36,861 bases of DNA from Algoriphagus sp. (GTDB taxonomy: Bacteria > Bacteroidota > Bacteroidia > Cytophagales > Cyclobacteriaceae), in assembly GCA_018336015.1 (NCBI GenBank), contig JAGXQZ010000030.1:1-36861 (forward strand), in the 5' to 3' direction. The position numbers and the translations under genes are program-made. This document shows, one piece after another, positions 7,553-13,027 of this stretch. Under the pieces are notes generated by a model. It did no database searches, had not been told where the DNA came from, and was given only the letters and a program-made list of their open reading frames with translations. Within the stretch, counting starts at the first letter, position 1. Every line of letters starts with the position of its first letter.

Positions 7553-8950
7553 TTACAAGTGAATCACCTCATCGTAAGCAGCGGCTGCGGCTTCCATGAT
7601 CGCTTCGGACATGGTTGGGTGAGGGTGTACGGTCTTGATCAATTCGTGGCCGGTAGTTTCCAGTTTGCGGATAGCCACGATCTCAGCGATCATTTCGGTC
7701 ACGTTGGCACCGATCATGTGTGCACCGAGGAGCTCACCATATTTCTTGTCAAATACCAATTTCACAAAACCGTCTTTTGCGCCTGCCGCAGAAGCTTTTC
7801 CGGAAGCTGAGAATGGGAATTTTCCGATTCGTACTTCGTATCCTGCAGCTTTTGCCTTCGCTTCGGTCATGCCCACAGAAGCGATTTCAGGAGAGCAATA
7901 GGTACAGCCCGGGATATTGCCGTAATCCAAAGCTTCAGGATGATGTCCTGCGATTTTCTCCACACAGATGATGCCCTCGGCAGAAGCTACGTGCGCCAAA
8001 GACGGTCCAGGAACCACATCGCCGATGGCATAGTACCCAGGCATATTAGTTTGATAGTATTCGTTGACTTGGATTTTGCCTTTGTCCACTAGGATTCCGA
8101 CATCTTCCAAACCAATATTTTCTAGGTTAGACACCACACCTGCGGCAGAAAGAACCACATCGCATTCAAGGATTTCCTCGCCCTTGGCAGTTTTTACAGT
8201 CACTTTGCAACCTTCGCCTGAGGTGTCTACACCGGTCACTTCCGAGGAAGTCATGATCTTCATGCCTGACTTCTTGTAGATTTTTTCCAAGGCCTTGGAT
8301 ACTTCTTCGTCTTCCACAGGGACGATTCTGTCCATGAATTCGACGATGGTCACTTCCGTTCCGATGGAATTATAGAAGTAGGCAAACTCCACTCCGATCG
8401 CTCCGGAACCTACAACCACCATTTTCTTTGGTTGCGTTTCCAAAGTCATCGCCTTGCGGTAGCCGATGATTTTCTTGTCGTCGATTTTCATCGAAGGCAG
8501 TTCTCGGGATCTTGCTCCTGTGGCAATGATGATATTGTCTGCTGCGATCACTGACTTTTTGCCATCTGCGTCAGTGACTTCGACTTTTTTACCCGGCTGG
8601 ATTTTACCCCATCCCGCAATGATCTCGATCTTGTTTTTCTTCATCAAAAACTGCACGCCTTTGCTCATTCCATCTGCTACGCCACGGCTTCTTTTCACCA
8701 TTCCGGCAAAGTCCGCCTCGGCACCCTGAACAGAGATTCCGTAATCCTTGGCATGGCTGATGTATTCAAAAACCTGAGCGCTTTTTAGCAGGGCTTTGGT
8801 CGGGATACAGCCCCAATTGAGGCAGATACCGCCTAGTTCCGCGGCTTCCACGATCGCAGTTTTCAATCCGAGTTGAGAAGCGCGAATAGCCGCCACGTAT
8901 CCTCCCGGTCCGCTTCCCAGCACGATCAAGTCAAATTTTGTCGAAGACAT
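7553..8950 (-). CDS. lpdA: Dihydrolipoyl dehydrogenase (E3)
   Basis: A 465-aa FAD/NAD flavoprotein that reoxidises dihydrolipoamide in the 2-oxoacid dehydrogenase complexes and glycine cleavage. Visible are the FAD site GSGPGG (12-17), the redox disulfide in GICLNWGC (Cys43 and Cys48), the NAD site VVVGSGAIGVEFA (about 195), the second FAD motif YYAIGDV, and the C-terminal catalytic HPHPTMSEA. Full length for the family. It is transcribed alone, with a terminator behind it and a -7-like element in front. Its 5' side faces the integrated element. Confidence 0.97.
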   Translation of the reverse strand: MSSTKFDLIVLGSGPGGYVAAIRASQLGLKTAIVEAAELGGICLNWGCIPTKALLKSAQVFEYISHAKDYGISVQGAEADFAGMVKRSRGVADGMSKGVQFLMKKNKIEIIAGWGKIQPGKKVEVTDADGKKSVIAADNIIIATGARSRELPSMKIDDKKIIGYRKAMTLETQPKKMVVVGSGAIGVEFAYFYNSIGTEVTIVEFMDRIVPVEDEEVSKALEKIYKKSGMKIMTSSEVTGVDTSGEGCKVTVKTAKGEEILECDVVLSAAGVVSNLENIGLEDVGILVDKGKIQVNEYYQTNMPGYYAIGDVVPGPSLAHVASAEGIICVEKIAGHHPEALDYGNIPGCTYCSPEIASVGMTEAKAKAAGYEVRIGKFPFSASGKASAAGAKDGFVKLVFDKKYGELLGAHMIGANVTEMIAEIVAIRKLETTGHELIKTVHPHPTMSEAIMEAAAAAYDEVIHL

Positions 8951-8984
8951 ATTTAAAATGGGTTTGATTACAAATGAAACTGTG

Positions 8985-8992
8985 CAAAAATA
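8985..8992 (-). promoter_or_regulatory. Candidate lpd -7 element (TATTTTTG)
   Basis: On the minus strand the bases read TATTTTTG, a full match to the Bacteroidota -7 consensus TAnnTTTG, 35 bp upstream of the lpd ATG. No good -33 TTTG sits at the usual spacing, so this is a moderate call. Confidence 0.45.
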
Positions 8993-9183
8993 GGTCTTTT
9001 GGGTTCAGAAAAAAATCCGATTTGGATGAGTAAATGGAATCCAAAACGCCTTGCTGATGAATTATTTGTAGCGATTAGATGAAAATTTTGTAAATCTGAT
9101 AAAAGCCAAATGGGTTTCTGAGATTCGGGATTTTACAGGTTTATCCTCCTGTTTTTCAGGGAAAAAGCTCCTGAAGATCTTTC

Positions 9184-9209
9184 AAAAAGCCAAAGTCCGG
9201 GCTTTTTTT
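9184..9209 (+). terminator. Orphan terminator-like hairpin beside the left att core
   Basis: AAAAAGCC (9184-9191), an 8-nt loop, then GGCTTTTT (9200-9207) and further T's to 9209. It reads as a plus-strand intrinsic terminator, yet no plus-strand gene lies upstream within the host DNA. It could end a short leader or small RNA that originally preceded fabG. Confidence 0.6.
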
Positions 9210-9212
9210 CTA

Positions 9213-9225
9213 ATTTTGGCCAAAC
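9213..9225 (+). other. Candidate attL core
   Basis: ATTTTGGCCAAAC is repeated exactly at 20629-20641 in the same orientation. It contains the 10-bp palindrome TTTGGCCAAA, the sort of dyad a tyrosine recombinase core can have. The integrase starts 126 bp to its right. Here the preceding two bases complete TAATTTTG, a full TAnnTTTG promoter match. Confidence 0.7.
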
Positions 9226-9296
9226 AAAATCTTCAATGTTTTTATATTGCTTCAAAAAAGCTTAAAAAATTGATTTTTAGGCCGCTTATAAAAAAA

Positions 9297-9350
9297 TAGA
9301 TTTCATTGAAATCCATTAAAAACCTTCTTTTTTTACCCTAATCTTTACCC
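9297..9350 (+). promoter_or_regulatory. Integrase control region: inverted repeat and TTTACCC pair
   Basis: GATTTC-ATT-GAAATC (9299-9313) is an inverted repeat overlapping TAGATTTC (9297-9304), a one-mismatch TAnnTTTG. Just before the ATG lie TTTACCCTAA (9332-9341) and TTTACCC (9344-9350), 12 bp apart. TTTACCCTAA recurs at the right end (20586-20595), which suggests integrase arm-type sites. Confidence 0.45.
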
Positions 9351-9351
9351 A

Positions 9352-10593
9352 ATGGCATTACTTTATGTCTCTGTTGAAATTGATCCGCAATACAACCGGA
9401 AAACCAACCCAAACAAAAGGGGAGAGTATGCAATATACCTCGTTTTGAGAAAGGTCAGATTGAGAGCCTATATCATTCCCGACCTTCCAAAGATCCCTCT
9501 GGATCATTTTCAAAATGTACGGGGAAATTGGGTTAACAAAGCCAATCCACATGCAAGGAAAATCAACCTGAAGATTTCCCAGGTGTTCAATATTTTGGAG
9601 AATTATATCGTGGATCATGGCCCCAGATTGCTGAAGCCCCTTGATGTGAAAGAGTGGTATTTGAAAAATCATACCAAGGGAGGGGAATTCAAGGATTTTA
9701 GATCAGAGAGAGTTTTGGACTACTTTGAAAAGAATCCTAAAACAGGGATAAGTAAGTCGAGCCGGATTCAATATGAATGTGCTTTAAAGCGTCTGGAGGA
9801 GTTCAAACCCGATTGCAGGTTTTATCATTTTGATCGGAAGTTTGTTGAAGATTTCGCCTATTTTCTTGGCAATCATGAGAAACTAAAAGGAAGTACCGGG
9901 GGAATTTACCTGGACAAAATCAAGGCAATATTTATAAAGTGGTATGCCGAAAATCATAAAGAAGATCCTGTTGGATATGATAGACTATTCAAAAGGGTCA
10001 TGGTCAAAAAAGGCAAGGTCAAAGAGAATAGAGGCTTTACCCAATCAGAGCTGCAGAAATTTATAGCATTAAACTTAGGCCATGATCCGAGGCTGGAATT
10101 AGTACGTGACTTAGTGGTATTCATGTGTTTTTCTTCCAGGTATCTTAAGGAATTAATGGCATTGAGTTTTGAAGATGTTAGGATTGATTCCAATGATCCG
10201 AGCAAAATTTTAATTATCGGGAGTAGGTCAAAAACTGGGGTTGATTTTAAAAACCAAATTTTTCCAGGTATCCAGATGGAAATCTTTGAAAAATATCACC
10301 CTTCCAAATCCGGAAAATTATTTCCTCAAGTGACTGAAACCTTTGGGCCGGAGCCGCATCAAAAATTCATTTATACCCTGAAGAAGTTGACAGATCAAAT
10401 AGGAATGGGAGAAGATTTTAATCCAGGGGTAAAGCTGGGAAGGGTAACATTCCAAACTTTGATCTCCAGGGATCTTGACCGATTTACCAAAAAGGTGATG
10501 CTAGGTCATACCAATACCCAAACCCAAGAGCGATATAATTCGGCTTTCTTTGACTTATTCGAGCTTACCAAAGGCAGGATTCCAAGTTTTTAA
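9352..10593 (+). CDS. Tyrosine recombinase / integrase of the element
   Basis: A 413-aa integrase. The N-terminal part (about 1-110) is Bacteroidota-type arm-binding sequence, followed by a SAM-like core-binding domain (about 115-205) and the catalytic domain (about 225-405). Candidate catalytic residues are R263 (CFSSRYLKELMAL), K294 (RSKTG), R364 in KLGRVTFQTL, H386 (LGHTNTQTQ) and the nucleophile Y395 (ERYNS). The first histidine of the usual HxxR box is a lysine here (K361). It would carry out integration and excision between the 13-bp cores. ATG at 9352 is the only reasonable start. It lies next to the left core, as usual. Confidence 0.92.
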   Translation: MALLYVSVEIDPQYNRKTNPNKRGEYAIYLVLRKVRLRAYIIPDLPKIPLDHFQNVRGNWVNKANPHARKINLKISQVFNILENYIVDHGPRLLKPLDVKEWYLKNHTKGGEFKDFRSERVLDYFEKNPKTGISKSSRIQYECALKRLEEFKPDCRFYHFDRKFVEDFAYFLGNHEKLKGSTGGIYLDKIKAIFIKWYAENHKEDPVGYDRLFKRVMVKKGKVKENRGFTQSELQKFIALNLGHDPRLELVRDLVVFMCFSSRYLKELMALSFEDVRIDSNDPSKILIIGSRSKTGVDFKNQIFPGIQMEIFEKYHPSKSGKLFPQVTETFGPEPHQKFIYTLKKLTDQIGMGEDFNPGVKLGRVTFQTLISRDLDRFTKKVMLGHTNTQTQERYNSAFFDLFELTKGRIPSF

Positions 10594-10629
10594 AATCTTT
10601 CTACCTTTAGACCTGAAAGAATCCTCAAG

Positions 10630-11268
10630 ATGGCAAAGCCAAAAAAGCTTACAGTTAAGATTTACGAAAACAGGCAAATCGTTAAGCCCTATCAATCTGA
10701 ATTTGTAGAATCTCAATTTTGGCCTTTGTATTTAACAGTCACTTATGACAGGAAAATTAAAAATCTAAAAAGCCCCACATTTGAATATTTGGAAAGGTTA
10801 AATTTTGGATATGACTTGATCACAGAAGATTGGGAGGCTATTAGGAAAAATGATGAAAGGCTTTTGGTAAATTTTAAATCAATAATCGAAGCAAGAAATC
10901 AGACTTTTTCACTTGACCAGGTTTCACAAACAAATCCAGATTTTCAAAATGCAAAAATCACCCTTTACGATTTTTACTCTAGTCATTTGAGATCTGACCT
11001 TTTTAAGGTGCTACAGGGAAATCCGTGGGCTATTCAGGCAAGCCTTACAGCAGGAAACCTAGTCGCTTTTTCCTTCATGCTAGGCGAATTAAAGCCTGAA
11101 ATTTTTGAAGATTTGAAAAAACAAAGCCCAGAGAGCCATATTTTCCTGAACCAAATCAATGAATTAGCTTCAGATAGGATTTATCCGTTCATGGTCGATC
11201 TGTGGATTAAAGAGCCTTTTTTAGATGTAATTTCTAGTAGTTTTTCAAAAGGAGATCAAAATATTTAA
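10630..11268 (+). CDS. Hypothetical protein downstream of the integrase
   Basis: A 212-aa protein I do not recognise. It starts with a short basic stretch (MAKPKKLTVKIYENRQIVKP), has no signal peptide or membrane span, and is rich in aromatic and acidic residues. Its predicted helices (LRSDLFKVLQGNPWAIQASLTAG) give no motif. It begins 36 bp after the integrase stop, so it may be co-transcribed with it. Position suggests a role in element maintenance, but nothing in the sequence proves that. Confidence 0.75.
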   Translation: MAKPKKLTVKIYENRQIVKPYQSEFVESQFWPLYLTVTYDRKIKNLKSPTFEYLERLNFGYDLITEDWEAIRKNDERLLVNFKSIIEARNQTFSLDQVSQTNPDFQNAKITLYDFYSSHLRSDLFKVLQGNPWAIQASLTAGNLVAFSFMLGELKPEIFEDLKKQSPESHIFLNQINELASDRIYPFMVDLWIKEPFLDVISSSFSKGDQNI

Positions 11269-11286
11269 TACCGAATTGATTCAATT

Positions 11287-11338
11287 AACATTTTTTGGAA
11301 AAAATGTTTGCATGATAACGTTAAGAAAATGATATTTG
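11287..11338 (+). promoter_or_regulatory. Promoter with overlapping operator-like palindrome
   Basis: AACATTTTTT (11287-11296), GG, AAAAAATGTT (11299-11308) is a perfect 10-bp inverted repeat. It overlaps a -33-like TTTG (11307-11310). GATATTTG (11331-11338), one mismatch from TAnnTTTG, follows at a 20-bp spacing. The ATG of the HTH gene is 26 bp further on. A repressor bound at the palindrome would block this promoter. Confidence 0.55.
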
Positions 11339-11363
11339 AATCAAATCAATTTCAAATCACAGC

Positions 11364-11645
11364 ATGACACAAAAAACACTCATTGCCATCGATCCAGAAG
11401 CTCTCCAGGGGATAGAGCAAAAGTTGGATCAAATCCTTTCCATGAGACCACAAAAACAAAGTGATGACCTAGTGGAATGGATCACCAATAAAAAATTCAT
11501 GGAGCAGGTATCAATTCGAGCCTACAACACTTTTGCTAGGATCAGAGACAAAATGCCGGATTCTCTCAAAAGGGAAATCAATGGAAAACAGTACATCCAT
11601 AGAGAGGCAGTTCAGAGGTATTTCCAAGGGGACTTTAGCAGCTAG
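11364..11645 (+). CDS. Small HTH DNA-binding protein, excisionase-like
   Basis: A 93-aa protein. The N-terminal third (LIAIDPEALQGIEQKLDQIL) is a helix like that of many Bacteroidota mobile-element HTH proteins. The C-terminal part (about 42-90), from VEWITNKKFMEQ to KQYIHREAVQRYFQG, has the winged-helix layout of the MerR/Xis-like 'helix-turn-helix domain' family, ending in the usual 'K-Y-R-E-V-F' wing. Such proteins serve as excisionases or regulators. Being close to the integrase favours a directionality factor, and the palindrome upstream may be its own site. It starts a close-packed cluster. Confidence 0.75.
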   Translation: MTQKTLIAIDPEALQGIEQKLDQILSMRPQKQSDDLVEWITNKKFMEQVSIRAYNTFARIRDKMPDSLKREINGKQYIHREAVQRYFQGDFSS

Positions 11646-11650
11646 GATTT

Positions 11651-11914
11651 ATGAGCAGAATGAATGAACTGGAAAATGAAATCAACAATCGATTTCTTGA
11701 CCTCAGAAAATTCTTCATAGAGACTTGTCCAAATGTAGATGTGAAGCTTCTCTTGAAAATTTATCATTTGGAATCAATTCTGAATGGCTGTGCCATAGTC
11801 TATAACCTTGAAAATGATCAAGAGCAAAAGCAGCGGATTCTTAAAAATTACACAGAAACCGTTTTTGATTTATACGAACACAGTCTCCTTCTAAAGGAGC
11901 AGCTAAAAAAATAA
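11651..11914 (+). CDS. Small helical hypothetical protein
   Basis: An 87-aa, largely helical protein (MNELENEINNRFLDLRKFFIETC; ENDQEQKQRILKNYTETVFDLYEHSLLLKEQLKK). No known motif. It starts 5 bp after the HTH gene, so it is co-transcribed and perhaps coupled. Its stop codon lies inside the left arm of the hairpin at 11910-11937. Function unknown. Confidence 0.7.
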   Translation: MSRMNELENEINNRFLDLRKFFIETCPNVDVKLLLKIYHLESILNGCAIVYNLENDQEQKQRILKNYTETVFDLYEHSLLLKEQLKK

Positions 11915-11937
11915 GCCCGGTGGGGGCCGGGCTTATT
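11910..11937. terminator. GC-rich hairpin over a stop codon
   Basis: AATAAGCCCGG (11910-11920) and CCGGGCTTATT (11927-11937) form a perfect 11-bp stem with loop TGGGGG. On the plus strand no T-tract follows; on the minus strand a run of T's does, but no minus-strand gene ends here. It may act as a processing or partial-termination signal between the early cluster and the next genes. Confidence 0.6.
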
Positions 11938-12000
11938 CGATCTGAGAAAATCTCAGAGACACAGTTTCAAATCTATCCACAATCCAAAACTCAAACGAAA

Positions 12001-12444
12001 ATGAGCATTACCATTCAAAAAAACAAACTCAGTGCCTTTATCTCCATTGGTACTAAAGATGACCTTCAGGTCTATTCAGATGCAATTGAATCAGCCATTG
12101 ATTTCTATTTGTGCCAGGAAGATTTCAAGCCGATACTAAGAGAGCAAGCCGAGGTCATTTACTTTCTCAAATGGCTCAAAAAGTCTCTGGCATTTAATCA
12201 GGATGATCAAAAACATCCATTAGGAAAAGTCTCAATTGAGATCCCTAAAAATGATCCCAACCTATTACAGTGTTTTCAGGAATCACTTGAAAAAGCCATG
12301 CAAGAGCTGTTGGTTCATGGATCAGAAGGGGGTTTGGAGCCACATCTTTCAGATTCCTGTTTTTTTCTACTCAGTTTGAGAAAGGCTCTGACTCCTAATC
12401 TTGCAAACATTTTCAAAGAGCTGAATTACACCTATCTGAACTAA
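12001..12444 (+). CDS. Hypothetical protein of the element
   Basis: A 147-aa protein beginning MSITIQKNKLSAFISIG. No recognised domain, signal peptide or membrane span; it is a mix of helices with a final helix, KALTPNLANIFKELN. The frame is open back to a GTG at 11920, but that would translate through the GC-rich hairpin. The ATG at 12001 has the A-rich leader (CAAAACTCAAACGAAA) typical of this element, so I chose it. It is followed by the next gene after 4 bp. Confidence 0.65.
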   Translation: MSITIQKNKLSAFISIGTKDDLQVYSDAIESAIDFYLCQEDFKPILREQAEVIYFLKWLKKSLAFNQDDQKHPLGKVSIEIPKNDPNLLQCFQESLEKAMQELLVHGSEGGLEPHLSDSCFFLLSLRKALTPNLANIFKELNYTYLN

Positions 12445-12448
12445 GGTT

Positions 12449-12697
12449 ATGCAAGAAATCACACTTACACTCACCCTTTATGGGGAAGAGTTTCTTAGCG
12501 AGGATCAGGACTGGAGCCGGATTAGGTGCAAGAATTCAGGCCCTGGAGGCATTGAAGTTTACCATGTGATCAAAGAGGAAAGAGGATTCCTGTTTCTGAA
12601 TCCAAACCAAGGTGGATTTAATGGCTATCACCACACCTTGAAAGACCTGGTAATTAATGCCTTACTTAGGTCAAACACAAAAGTATTTGTTGTTTAA
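12449..12697 (+). CDS. Small hypothetical protein
   Basis: An 82-aa protein, mostly beta (ITLTLTLYGEEF; IEVYHVIKEERGFLFL) with a GGFNGYHHTLKDLV segment. Not recognised. Coupled to the preceding gene (4 bp) and followed by a strong terminator, so it closes the first transcript cluster of the element. Confidence 0.65.
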   Translation: MQEITLTLTLYGEEFLSEDQDWSRIRCKNSGPGGIEVYHVIKEERGFLFLNPNQGGFNGYHHTLKDLVINALLRSNTKVFVV

Positions 12698-12715
12698 TTC
12701 ACCCAATTGAGTAAC

Positions 12716-12747
12716 AAGGCCCAAAGGATTTTCCCTTTGGGCTTTTT
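12716..12747 (+). terminator. Intrinsic terminator closing the early cluster
   Basis: GCCCAAAGG (12719-12727), loop ATTTTC, CCTTTGGGC (12734-12742), then TTTTT. The stem extends outward by A-T and G-T pairs. It lies 19 bp after the stop of the 82-aa gene. Confidence 0.9.
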
Positions 12748-12791
12748 CCAAAAATCCCTTTTGACTTTCCAAAAACCTGTCTTAAAAATCC

Positions 12792-12816
12792 GGTCTAACC
12801 ATATAGACATTAGACC
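12792..12816 (+). promoter_or_regulatory. Operator-like TAGAC repeats before the RHH gene
   Basis: GGTCTAA (12792-12798) and TTAGACC (12810-12816) are a perfect 7-bp inverted repeat, with a third TAGAC (12804-12808) between them. They end 28 bp before the ATG of a ribbon-helix-helix gene. Proteins of that class usually bind such clustered 5-bp half-sites, so autoregulation is a fair guess. Confidence 0.5.
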
Positions 12817-12844
12817 AAACGAACCACAGCAAACCAAATCAAAC

Positions 12845-13012
12845 ATGGAAAGAAATGTAAAGGCAGAACGCCGATTGACAAAAGAAGAAGTACTCTTTTT
12901 AAGAGTATCCGGTCAACTCAAATCCGAAATGATCATCCGGAGCAGATTCCTAGGGAAATCCCTTTCTGAATATGTCAGGGATTTAGTGAAAGAGGATCTT
13001 ACTAAGAAATAA
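12845..13012 (+). CDS. CopG/Arc-like ribbon-helix-helix protein
   Basis: A 55-aa protein. The pattern LFLRVSGQLKSEM, a turn, FLGKSLSEYVRDLVKEDL fits a ribbon-helix-helix fold: one short strand and two helices, with the common SLSEYVRDLV ending. It lies 15 bp before the replication protein gene. In pMV158-type plasmids a 45-aa CopG precedes repB in the same way and represses it; the same role is proposed here. The frame extends upstream to 12707, but that would run through the terminator at 12716-12747. The ATG at 12845 has the leader AAACCAAATCAAAC seen before another gene of the element. Confidence 0.7.
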   Translation: MERNVKAERRLTKEEVLFLRVSGQLKSEMIIRSRFLGKSLSEYVRDLVKEDLTKK

Positions 13013-13027
13013 TAGTATCAGCTGAAA

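Larger units (their letters stand above)
8951..9212. other. Host intergenic region left of the element, no gene
   Basis: 262 bp between the lpd start codon and the left attachment core. It contains the lpd promoter candidate on the minus strand and a plus-strand terminator-like hairpin at its right end. No convincing ORF is seen. Before integration this would have been the lpd/fabG divergent intergenic region, so the original fabG promoter probably lies here. Confidence 0.7.

Noticed and set aside
11920..12000. Upstream GTG start for the 147-aa gene
   Set aside because: It begins inside the GC-rich hairpin; the ATG at 12001 has the element's typical A-rich leader.
12707..12844. 46-codon N-terminal extension of the ribbon-helix-helix gene
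   Set aside because: It would be translated through a strong intrinsic terminator (12716-12747) and the operator-like repeats; the ATG at 12845 gives a complete fold.
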